From contig NZ_JABEQJ010000004.1 in NCBI RefSeq assembly GCF_014174255.1, forward strand, positions 1 through 64,000: DNA of 64,000 bases, in the 5' to 3' direction. The DNA comes from Gluconacetobacter sacchari. Lineage in GTDB: Bacteria > Pseudomonadota > Alphaproteobacteria > Acetobacterales > Acetobacteraceae. Made by a program: the position numbers and the translations under genes. How positions within the stretch are numbered: position 1 is the first letter of the stretch; every line of letters starts with the position of its first letter. Below the pieces are notes generated by a model, which was not told the DNA's origin, made no database searches, and was given only the letters and a program-made list of their open reading frames with translations. Shown here piece after piece: positions 24,442 through 32,423 of this stretch.

Positions 24442-26121
24442 TCAGCGCGCCAGGGGGCGGTATTTGATCCGTCCCGGCTCGGTCGCATCCGGGCCGAGTC
24501 GGCGTCGCTTGTCCTCTTCATAGGCCTGGAAATTACCCTCGAACCATTCGACGTGGCTGTCGCCCTCGAAGGCCAGGATATGGGTCGCCAGACGGTCGAG
24601 GAACCAGCGATCATGGCTGATGATCACGGCGCAGCCGGCGAATTCGGCCAGCGCGTCTTCCAGCGCGCGCAGCGTATCGACATCCAGGTCGTTGGTCGGC
24701 TCGTCGAGCAGGATGACATTGCTTTCCTGCCGCAGCATCTTGGCCAGATGCACGCGATTGCGCTCGCCGCCCGACAGGATGCCGACCTTCTTCTGCTGGT
24801 CCGCGCCCTTGAAGTTGAAGGCGCCGACATAGGCGCGCGACGGCACGGCCCGCTTGCCCAGATAGATGACGTCGGTGCCGCCGGAGATCTCCTCCCACAC
24901 ACTCTTGTTGTCGTCCAGGCTGTCGCGCGACTGGTCCACATAGCCCAGCTTGACGGTGTCGCCGACCTTCAGCGTGCCGGAATCCGGCTGCTCCTGGCCC
25001 ACGATCATGCGGAACAGGGTCGACTTGCCCGCGCCGTTCGGCCCGATGACGCCGACGATGCCGCCGGGCGGCAGCTTGAAGCTGAGATCGTCGATCAGCA
25101 GACGGTTGCCGAACGCCTTGCGCAGGTCTTCGGCCTCGATCACCGTGCCGCCCAGGCGGGGGCCGGGCGGAATGACGATATCGGCCGTGCCCGTCGCGCG
25201 CTCGGCGTTCTGGGCCAGCATTTCCTCGTAGCGGGCGATACGCGACTTGCTCTTGGCCTGGCGCGCCTTGGGGCTGGAGCCGATCCACTCCTGCTCGGCG
25301 GCCAGGGCGCGCTGGCGGGCGCTCTCTTCCTTCTCCTCCTGGGCCAGGCGCTTGCGCTTCTGTTCCAGCCACGAGGAGTAATTACCCTGGAACGGATAGC
25401 CCCGGCCACGCTCCAGCTCCAGGATCCAGTTGGTGACGTTGTCCAGGAAGTAGCGGTCATGGGTGATGATCATGACCGTGCCTTCATAGTCGCGCAGGGT
25501 CCGCTCCAGCCACGCCACGCTCTCGGCGTCCAGATGGTTGGTCGGTTCGTCCAGCAGCAGCAGGTCGGGCTTTTCCAGCAGCAGGCGGCACAGGGCCACG
25601 CGGCGACGCTCACCACCCGACAGTTTGGTGACCGGGCTGTCGGCCGGCGGGCAGCGCAGGGCGTCGAGCGCGATGTCGATCTTGCGGTCCAGTTCCCAGC
25701 CGTCGCCGGCGTCGATCTTTTCCTGAAGCTCGGCCTGTTCGGCCAGCAGCGCCGTCATCTCGTCGTCGGACATCGGCTCGGCGAACTTCATCGAGATCTC
25801 GTTGAAGCGGTCGACCGCCACCTTCAACGCGCCGAAGCCCAGCGCCACGTTCTCGCCGACGGTCAGCGACTCGTCCAGCTTGGGCTCCTGCTCCAGATAG
25901 CCGATCCGAGTGCCTTCGGCGGCCCAGGCCTCGCCCCCATATTCCTTCTCGATCCCCGCCATGATCTTCAGCAGGGTCGATTTACCGGCGCCGTTCACGC
26001 CCAGCACGCCGATCTTCACCCCGGGCAGGAAGGACAGGGTAATGCCCTTGAAGACCTCGCGCCCACCCGGATACGCCTTGGTCAGGTCCTTCATCACATA
26101 GACATATTGCGTGGCGGCCAT
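24442..26121 (-). CDS. ettA: ABC-F translation factor EttA
   Basis: A 559-residue protein with two ABC ATPase domains and no membrane segment. Walker A motifs are GVNGAGKST and GPNGAGKST; signature motifs are KLSGGERRRVALCRLL and LSGGERNRVHLAKML; Walker B motifs are LLLLDEPTNHLD and VILLDEPTNDLD. The linker between domains has the long charged helix seen in EttA (EQKRKRLAQEEKEESARQR). EttA binds the ribosomal E site and throttles initiation according to ADP/ATP ratio. The length matches E. coli EttA (555). A tRNA gene lies just upstream on the same strand. Confidence 0.94.
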   Translation of the reverse strand: MAATQYVYVMKDLTKAYPGGREVFKGITLSFLPGVKIGVLGVNGAGKSTLLKIMAGIEKEYGGEAWAAEGTRIGYLEQEPKLDESLTVGENVALGFGALKVAVDRFNEISMKFAEPMSDDEMTALLAEQAELQEKIDAGDGWELDRKIDIALDALRCPPADSPVTKLSGGERRRVALCRLLLEKPDLLLLDEPTNHLDAESVAWLERTLRDYEGTVMIITHDRYFLDNVTNWILELERGRGYPFQGNYSSWLEQKRKRLAQEEKEESARQRALAAEQEWIGSSPKARQAKSKSRIARYEEMLAQNAERATGTADIVIPPGPRLGGTVIEAEDLRKAFGNRLLIDDLSFKLPPGGIVGVIGPNGAGKSTLFRMIVGQEQPDSGTLKVGDTVKLGYVDQSRDSLDDNKSVWEEISGGTDVIYLGKRAVPSRAYVGAFNFKGADQQKKVGILSGGERNRVHLAKMLRQESNVILLDEPTNDLDVDTLRALEDALAEFAGCAVIISHDRWFLDRLATHILAFEGDSHVEWFEGNFQAYEEDKRRRLGPDATEPGRIKYRPLAR

Positions 26122-26206
26122 GACGAAGGCTCCCGATGATCCAGAGTAAAAAGAAACCGAGCGGCCGGCGTTCCGCGTGCTGGAGGCGCGGCCTGGTCTT
26201 GCAGCC

Positions 26207-26280
26207 TGCGCCCGGCAGGACTTGAACCCGCAACCAAGCCGTTATGAGCGGCCCGCTCTGACCAATTGAGCTACGGGCGC
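26207..26280 (-). tRNA. tRNA with CAU anticodon, probably Ile2
   Basis: The minus-strand sequence folds as a standard tRNA of 74 bases without encoded CCA: acceptor GCGCCCG/CGGGCGC, D-arm GCTC...GAGC, anticodon stem GGCCG/CGGCT around loop CTCATAA, and T-arm with GGTTCAAGTCC. The anticodon CAT is at 26244-26246. The stretch after the anticodon (TTGGTTG) and GGTTCAAGTCC resemble the isoleucine AUA-decoding tRNA, whose C34 becomes lysidine. An elongator methionine tRNA cannot be fully excluded; an initiator is unlikely because the first pair is G-C. Confidence 0.85.
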
Positions 26281-26441
26281 GCAGGCCGGTCCTCACTTCG
26301 CGCATGTGCGGGCTTTTGGCAAGATGCGCGTTGCCCCGCGCGGGCGATTCCCGCCGCCGAAACGATGCTTGGCAAGGACCGGCGGCACCGGTAGGTTCGG
26401 CGCCATTCTGTCCCTGTTTTCCAAGAGTATGGAGCGCCGCC

Positions 26442-26969
26442 ATGGATGTGTCGAAAATCTCGCCCGGCAAGGACGTGCCGTTCGATATCAACGTCGTCAT
26501 CGAGATCCCGCAGGGGTCGTCGGTGAAATATGAAATCGACAAGGACAGCGGCGCCGTCGTCGTCGACCGCATCCTGTTCACGCCGATGGCCTACCCCGCC
26601 GCCTACGGCTTCATTCCCGGCACGCTGGCCGCCGACGGCGACCCGGCCGACGCCCTGGTGCTGATCCCTGCCCCGGTGGTGCCCGGCGCCGTGATTCGCG
26701 CCCGCCCGATCGGCATGCTGCGCATGGAGGACGAAAGCGGCCAGGACGAGAAGATCATCTGCGTGCCGCACGACAAGGTGCATCCGCACTATTCCAAGGT
26801 CGAAAAGCTGGAAGACCTGCCCGAGATCACTCTCCAGGCGATCGAGCATTTCTTTACCCGCTACAAGGACCTGGAGAAGGGCAAGTGGGTGAAGGTGACG
26901 GGCTGGGCCGGTCGCGAGGAAGCGGGCGAGGTCATCATGGAAGCGCTGGCCGCCGCCAGAAAGGGCTGA
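26442..26969 (+). CDS. ppa: Inorganic pyrophosphatase, family I
   Basis: A 175-residue soluble enzyme that hydrolyses pyrophosphate and so pulls biosynthetic reactions forward. Active-site residues are seen in VKYEIDKDSGAVVVDR, YPAAYGFIPGTL, and the Asp triad DGDPADALVLI. The C-terminus has HFFTRYKDLEKGKWVKVTGW. Family length and motif order are normal. GGAG seven bases before ATG 26442 decides the start. It converges on the glycosyltransferase gene, with a long palindrome between them. Confidence 0.96.
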   Translation: MDVSKISPGKDVPFDINVVIEIPQGSSVKYEIDKDSGAVVVDRILFTPMAYPAAYGFIPGTLAADGDPADALVLIPAPVVPGAVIRARPIGMLRMEDESGQDEKIICVPHDKVHPHYSKVEKLEDLPEITLQAIEHFFTRYKDLEKGKWVKVTGWAGREEAGEVIMEALAAARKG

Positions 26970-26976
26970 CCCCTTC

Positions 26977-27004
26977 GCCCCGTCCCGCGCGCGCGGGACG
27001 GGGC
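26977..27004. terminator. 28-bp perfect palindrome between convergent genes
   Basis: GCCCCGTCCCGCGC is followed directly by its exact complement, giving a perfect 14-bp inverted repeat seven bases after the ppa stop and just one base from the stop of the convergent glycosyltransferase gene. Its position suggests a bidirectional terminator, but there is no T-tract on either side. Confidence 0.5.
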
Positions 27005-27005
27005 G

Positions 27006-28232
27006 TCATGCCTCCCGGCGCGCCACCCGGTCGATCAGCGCCCGATAGCGCGCCATATAATCCCCCATATCCAGCGTGCGCTCGGCCTGCCGGCGCGCCG
27101 ACCGGCGCAGCCGGGCGGACAGGCGGCCGTCCTCCAGTACCTCCAGCACGCCGTCGGCGATGCGGTCTGGGTCCAGAAACGGCACCAGCCGGGCGGTGCG
27201 GCCGTCGGTCAGGAATTCGCGCACCGGCACGGTGTCGCTGCCGACGATCGCGCAGCCCATCGCCATCGCCTCGCGCAACGACCAGGACGCGACGAACGGA
27301 TAGGTCAGATAGACATGCGCGTCGGACCGGCGCAGCAGCGCGCGGAACGTGTCGTATTCGACCCGCCCCGCGAAATGAACCCGGTCCGGATCGATCCGCC
27401 CCGCCAGTTCGGCCAGCATCCGCGCCCGCCACGCCCCCTGCGGCAACCTGGCCCCGTAGCTGACGCCATCGCCCCCCACCAGCACCACCCGCGCGTCCGG
27501 CCGCGCCGCCAGGATGCGCGGCAGCGCGCGCATAAAGACATGGAAGCCGCGATAAGGCTCCAGGTCGCGGGCCACATAGGTCACCAGCCGGTCCTGCGGC
27601 GCGATGACCGTGCCGGCGACGGATAGCGGCCGGTGAAAGGCCGAAGGGTCCGGCGAACAGGCGGCGAGGTCGACCCCTTCGGGCAGCAGGGCGATCCGGT
27701 CCCGCGCCCAGTCGGGATAGGTCATCCATTGGAAGCGGGTGGGCGTATGGCCATGCCCGCCCAGCGCGAGCGCCTGGAGATTGACGGCATTCTTGGCGCG
27801 GATGACCGGCCGCAGGCTTTCGGGCGACGGAAATTCCGGATCGAACCCCACATCCAGCGCCTCGGCGTGATAGAAGAATTCGAAATAGCCCAGCACCGGC
27901 ACGCCGGGAAACACGTCGCCCAGGTTCAGCAATTCTCCCCAGCCATGATGGCCGATCACGATATCCGGGCGATAGCCCAGTTCGCGCAGGCTCATCGCCG
28001 CCCGCGCCACGCATTCGGCCCGCAGCAGCGCCAGGTCGAAATCCCGCGCTCCCGGATGCGCGGCATCGAGCCCGCCGCGCGGCAGCCGATAGGCCACGCG
28101 GCGAACGCCAGGCACCTGGCTGGCGTTCGGTTCGCTGATGAAGACGATCTCGTTTTCCGGGTCCTGGCCCAGATGCCGCAGCAGATGCAGGAACTGTCCG
28201 GGGAAATTCTGGTGAACGAACAGATATCTCAA
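27006..28232 (-). CDS. Glycosyltransferase family 4
   Basis: A 408-residue cytoplasmic GT-B enzyme. The N-terminal domain opens RYLFVHQNFPGQFLHLLRHL, a start typical of a class of GT4 proteins near surface-polysaccharide genes. The C-terminal nucleotide-sugar domain has LVTYVARDLEPYRGFHVFM, RVVLVGGDGVSYG and the catalytic-region SWSLREAMAMGCAIVGSD. The start is TTG at 28232, since no ATG is in frame and conserved sequence begins at once; GGGA lies seven bases upstream. Acceptor and sugar are unknown. It is the last gene of a same-strand run with another large glycosyltransferase and a type I secretion system. Confidence 0.85.
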   Translation of the reverse strand: MRYLFVHQNFPGQFLHLLRHLGQDPENEIVFISEPNASQVPGVRRVAYRLPRGGLDAAHPGARDFDLALLRAECVARAAMSLRELGYRPDIVIGHHGWGELLNLGDVFPGVPVLGYFEFFYHAEALDVGFDPEFPSPESLRPVIRAKNAVNLQALALGGHGHTPTRFQWMTYPDWARDRIALLPEGVDLAACSPDPSAFHRPLSVAGTVIAPQDRLVTYVARDLEPYRGFHVFMRALPRILAARPDARVVLVGGDGVSYGARLPQGAWRARMLAELAGRIDPDRVHFAGRVEYDTFRALLRRSDAHVYLTYPFVASWSLREAMAMGCAIVGSDTVPVREFLTDGRTARLVPFLDPDRIADGVLEVLEDGRLSARLRRSARRQAERTLDMGDYMARYRALIDRVARREA

Positions 28233-28278
28233 GACGTCATCCCGAACCGATGCGTGGCGGGCGCATGCGCGTCTCCGG

Positions 28279-29415
28279 TCACGGCTCCTGTCTGGCCCGG
28301 CGCCGCGCCACCATCTGCCGGCGCGCCTTCAGCAGGTCCACGCGCGACCCCGGTGCCTTCCGGCCCCGGCCGGGGTGAACGGCTTCGATCGGCGGCGCCT
28401 CCTCGACCGGCGGCGCGATATCCCGGGCCCGACGCGGCCGGGCCGTCCCGGCGGGCGCCTCGACGACAGGCGGCGGGGCCGCCGCCGGCTTGCGGGGCCG
28501 GCGCGGGGGTTTCGTCTCCGCCGCGCGCGCCCCGGCCAGCAGCGCCCGTTCCCCGTCATCTGGGATGTCCGATTCCGCGACCGGCACGATCTCGACGCGG
28601 AAAGCTTCCAGCGGGGCCGCGCTTTCGGCCTCGGCCACCGCGCCGTCCGTCACCGGCCCGGTCCGGCTGCCATCGGTGAAACTGGCCCAGACCCGGCACC
28701 GGTAGCGCGCGGCGGCCTGCGGCTTCAGCCGGACGCTCAATCCCAGGATCGGCAGCGCCATCCCGCGACTGCCGCAGAATTGCCCGCCCGAAACCCAGGG
28801 CGACATCCAGCCACGCCCCAGCACCGCCTGGTATTCGATGTCCTCGGCGGTGATCGGCCGCGTGGGCGCGATGGCGAAGCCCTCGATCCAGTTGCCGCTG
28901 CCGGGGGTGCCCATCCATTCCGCCAGGGCATGCGCCACATCGCCGCGACGCTGGATATGCGCCGTCAGTTCCCCCGGAGGAGCCTCCGCTTTCGGCACCA
29001 CGGCCGGCGGCGCCACCGCGGCGGAACCCGGGCCGGCCGCCGTCGGCGCATCGGCCAGACGCACCACCTGAAGGCGCGGCGTCTCGCTCACCCGCACCGG
29101 GTCGTGATAGATGGTGATCAGGATCTGCCCGGCCGCTCCGGGTACCCGCACCAGGGCCGCGTTGCGCGCCGCCCCCAGCCAGCCATCGGCATCGAAGGTC
29201 GCGATCCCGACCCCGGCCCCGCCCGGCCCCGGCGCGCGCGAGATCCGCACGCCCGGCAGGCCCTCGCTCGCCGCGCCGCCCGCCGTGCTGCCCGGGGCCT
29301 CGTCGGCCGAGGCATGGAAGATGCAGTACAACCCCGCATCCAGCGTCATCACCCGGCCGGCGACCTTCAGGTCGGTGATCCGGCTCGGATTGTCCGTCGC
29401 CATGCTGTCCGGCAT
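28279..29415 (-). CDS. Protein with a ChW-like repeat and basic tail
   Basis: A 378-residue protein with no signal peptide or membrane helix. Two regions can be seen. Residues about 165-250 contain NWIEGFAIAP, then IEYQAVLGRGWMSPWVSGGQ, FCGSRG and a Leu/Val-rich strand, which resembles the Clostridium hydrophobic-with-conserved-W (ChW) repeat (GW, nG, aGt.G pattern). The last 90 residues are rich in Pro, Arg, Lys and Ala and likely disordered. The start overlaps the stop of the giant glycosyltransferase (TGATG), so the two are translated together. Function is unknown; a carbohydrate-binding helper of the glycosyltransferase is one idea. Confidence 0.7.
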   Translation of the reverse strand: MPDSMATDNPSRITDLKVAGRVMTLDAGLYCIFHASADEAPGSTAGGAASEGLPGVRISRAPGPGGAGVGIATFDADGWLGAARNAALVRVPGAAGQILITIYHDPVRVSETPRLQVVRLADAPTAAGPGSAAVAPPAVVPKAEAPPGELTAHIQRRGDVAHALAEWMGTPGSGNWIEGFAIAPTRPITAEDIEYQAVLGRGWMSPWVSGGQFCGSRGMALPILGLSVRLKPQAAARYRCRVWASFTDGSRTGPVTDGAVAEAESAAPLEAFRVEIVPVAESDIPDDGERALLAGARAAETKPPRRPRKPAAAPPPVVEAPAGTARPRRARDIAPPVEEAPPIEAVHPGRGRKAPGSRVDLLKARRQMVARRRARQEP

Positions 29416-32400
29416 CAGCGTGTTCCCCCGCCGGGAGCAGCGGGGCCAGAGGCGAGGTCAAGCGTCGGCAAGTCGTGGACTGGGTGCAAGGTCGAGGTTT
29501 CCCTGTTCTCCCGGGGGCACGCGGTAGCCGCCCCGATTCGGCCATAAGACAGTAAAAACGTATTCAATTCGTGAATCGGCCGGCCCGGCGGCCACACCGT
29601 TCCCCAGCCGGTGCGGCGCACCCGCTCCGCCATGGCGCCCAGGTCGAACACCACCGCGCGCAGTCCCGCCCGCCACGCCAGGCCCAGGGCGAAACACCAG
29701 GTCTCGGGCCAGATCGACGGCAGGAAGGCCAGGTCGGCACGTTGCGCCGCGAGCAACGCGGCGCCGTCACCTTCCTCGTACGGCCCGGTGACGAACACCC
29801 GGCCGGTGGCCATCAGCGCCTCGTCGTCCGACGTATGCCCCACCACGACGAACTCCAGGTCCAGCCGGCGCGCGGCGGCGTCCCGCGCCGCCGCCAGCAG
29901 GATCTCGTATCCTTTCTCGACCCCGATCGCGCCGGGAACCGCCACCCGGACCCGCCGCGCCGACGCACGGACCATGGGCACCGCGATGGCACGATCGTCT
30001 TCCAGCGCCGCCACGCCGATCGCCAGGCCGGGGAAGGCCCGTTCCATCCGGCGGGCAGTATCGGCGGATGGCGCCCACACCGCCGCCGCTCCGCGCAACA
30101 CGGCATCGGACCGGGCGCGATAGGCCGACAGGCGCGCCGGCACCGGCCCCGCGCCCTCCAGAAGGCTTTCCCCCGCCCGCAGGCAGACGACGCAATCCGC
30201 CGGTCCCGGCGCGCCGCAATGGCGGCCGGACGGGTCCACAAGCGCGACGCGCGGGCAGAACCAGACATAATCATGCAGATGGACCGCGTACGGCACGCGC
30301 AGTTCGGCCGCCAGAGCCGACGCATCGACCCCCAGCCCGTGATGCCATTCCACCCGGTCCACGCCCGACGCCCGCAGCACCGCCAGCAACAGGTCCCGCT
30401 CCACCGGCAGGCGAAAGCGCGGGGTGGCCGACCACGCGTCTCCCGCCGCGTCTTCCAGCCGGCACCCGTCGGGCGTGGGGCGCAGCACCACCGGCCGCGC
30501 GCCCTTCGCGCGCCACATTCGCGCCCGCTCCCGCACCACCCGTTCCACGCCCCCGCCCTGGTCGTGCGTGACCAGCAGCACCGCGTGCCGCCAGCCGGCC
30601 CCGCCGCGCCGCCAGCACAGCAGGTCCAGCCGCCGCCGGGCGGCGAACAGCGGATCGGCGGCGATATGGGCGGCGACCAGCGCGCCATAGCCGGGATGCA
30701 GCCGGTCCATGATCGCCAGGTTGCGCCGCAGCAGCGCCGGACGGACCGTGCCGAAGGACGCGGCGCCCGCATGGCCGACAAACGCGCCGGGCGCCGCGAC
30801 ATGCCGCCAGCCGACCTCCGCGACCCGGCGGCAGAATTCGTTTTCCTCGCCATAGCCCTGGGCGAAAAGATCGGCGCGGAACGGCCCGGTGCCCGCCAGG
30901 CAGTCATGACGGATGAACAGGCAATAGCCATGCCCGGTCGGCACATCGACCGCCTGCCCGCGATTGGCCGCCCGTGCCGCCGCCATCAGCCGCCGCATCG
31001 CCGCCGGATCGGGCATCGGCCGGGGCGGATCGCCGGGCAGCGCGTCCGGACCGGGCCAGGAAAAGATGCTGGCCCGGTTCGACAGCGGGGTGACGGTGCC
31101 GATATCCGCCGCGCCATAGGCGATATCGGCCAGTTCGGCGAGCCACCCGCCAGCCACCAGCGTATCGCTGTTCAGCAGCACCACGTCGCATCCCGCCGCC
31201 GCGCGCACGCCGTCATTGGCCGATCGCGGAAATCCCAGGCGCCGCCGGTGGCGGATCAGGCGGATATGCCCCTCGCGCATCCGCCGATCCAGTTCGGCGG
31301 CCAGCACCGGGTCCGGCGTCGCATCGTCGACCACGATCACCGCCACCCCGTCCCCCACGCTGGCCGACACCGATTCCAGGCACGCCAGGGTCGCGGCGCG
31401 GTCGCCATGCACCGGAACGACAATGGCCACGCCGACCCGCGGCGGCGGCATGGATGGCGGCGGCCGGGCGGCGCCGTCATCGGCGCACGCGTCCCCCCGG
31501 TCCACAGCCAGCGGGCTGCCCGGCAGTTCACGCCCGTCCGGCCCCCCCACATGCAGCAGGCCGGGCGGCAGGCCGGCCGCCGCCACGGCAAAGCGGCGCG
31601 GCCGGGCCAGGGGCAGGACACTGTCCGACCCCAGTGCCGGACCGGCGGCGACGACGCGCCGGACCAGGCGCCCCCGCGCGTCGCGGACATGCAGGACCGG
31701 CGGATGATCCGGGTCCGCCGGATGCCACGCCCAGCCGGACACTCCCTCCGGCCCGGCCTCGACCAACCCGTCGATCCGTTGCAGCGCCGCCGGGTCCAGC
31801 GCGCTGCCCAGCAGCGGCGCGCCGCCGGCCAGAACCTCCACCCGCCGCGCACGGCGCCACCGGGCGGGCAGCACGCCCCCATCCCGCAGGTCGGAGAGGG
31901 GCTGCCCATCGATCAGCACCGTCACCGGCGGCGCACCTCCCCCCAGGCACAACCGCCCGGACACCGACAGCCCGCACCAGCCCGGCCGCCCGGCCCGCGC
32001 CGCCAGTTGCGCGAACAGGGGGCCCGCTTCGCCGGACGGCACATGGCGCGACAGGGCCTGCTGCCCGGCCGCGATCGCGGCCGCGTCCTCGCCCGCCATC
32101 AGCAGGGCGGCGGCGAGGGCGACCCAGCCCTCGCGAAAATCGAAACGCCCGGTCAGCGCGCGCAGCAGATGCGCGGCGCCCTGGCCGTCGCCGCCGCGCA
32201 GCCGCGCCATCGCCAGCGGAAAGGCCACGACGGCACTGTCCGGGGCCAGGCGGTGGGCCCGCTCGTACCAGGCCCACGCGCTGTCATGGTCGCCGCCCTC
32301 CTCACGCTCCCGCGCCCGGCGAAAGGCCGACTGGGCCTGGGAATCGGCCCATATCTGCCATGCCGCGCGATCCGCCGCGCTCACCCGGCCGCGCGCGGGC

Positions 32401-32423
32401 CGCGCGATGCGTCCCGCCATCAC
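29415..32423 (-). CDS. Giant TPR-GT2-GT4 glycosyltransferase
   Basis: A 1002-residue protein. Residues about 30-150 are TPR-like helices (WAWYERAHRLAPDSAVVAFP). A beta-rich segment of unclear type follows (about 150-320). A GT2 domain occupies about 330-570, with VAIVVPVHGDRAATLACLES, VIVVDDATPD and VVLLNSDTLVAGGW, and the acceptor region GYGEENEFCRRVAEVGW. A GT4 domain occupies about 620-960, with LLVTHDQGGGVERVVRERAR, VAVPGAIGVEKGYEIL and FLPSIWPETWCFALGLAW. Two catalytic domains on one chain suggest stepwise addition of two sugars. The start is GTG at 32423, next to the Sel1 stop codon, or the following ATG. Protein O-glycosylation or rhamnan/galactan synthesis are both possible. Confidence 0.85.
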   Translation of the reverse strand: MMAGRIARPARGRVSAADRAAWQIWADSQAQSAFRRAREREEGGDHDSAWAWYERAHRLAPDSAVVAFPLAMARLRGGDGQGAAHLLRALTGRFDFREGWVALAAALLMAGEDAAAIAAGQQALSRHVPSGEAGPLFAQLAARAGRPGWCGLSVSGRLCLGGGAPPVTVLIDGQPLSDLRDGGVLPARWRRARRVEVLAGGAPLLGSALDPAALQRIDGLVEAGPEGVSGWAWHPADPDHPPVLHVRDARGRLVRRVVAAGPALGSDSVLPLARPRRFAVAAAGLPPGLLHVGGPDGRELPGSPLAVDRGDACADDGAARPPPSMPPPRVGVAIVVPVHGDRAATLACLESVSASVGDGVAVIVVDDATPDPVLAAELDRRMREGHIRLIRHRRRLGFPRSANDGVRAAAGCDVVLLNSDTLVAGGWLAELADIAYGAADIGTVTPLSNRASIFSWPGPDALPGDPPRPMPDPAAMRRLMAAARAANRGQAVDVPTGHGYCLFIRHDCLAGTGPFRADLFAQGYGEENEFCRRVAEVGWRHVAAPGAFVGHAGAASFGTVRPALLRRNLAIMDRLHPGYGALVAAHIAADPLFAARRRLDLLCWRRGGAGWRHAVLLVTHDQGGGVERVVRERARMWRAKGARPVVLRPTPDGCRLEDAAGDAWSATPRFRLPVERDLLLAVLRASGVDRVEWHHGLGVDASALAAELRVPYAVHLHDYVWFCPRVALVDPSGRHCGAPGPADCVVCLRAGESLLEGAGPVPARLSAYRARSDAVLRGAAAVWAPSADTARRMERAFPGLAIGVAALEDDRAIAVPMVRASARRVRVAVPGAIGVEKGYEILLAAARDAAARRLDLEFVVVGHTSDDEALMATGRVFVTGPYEEGDGAALLAAQRADLAFLPSIWPETWCFALGLAWRAGLRAVVFDLGAMAERVRRTGWGTVWPPGRPIHELNTFLLSYGRIGAATACPRENRETSTLHPVHDLPTLDLASGPAAPGGGTR

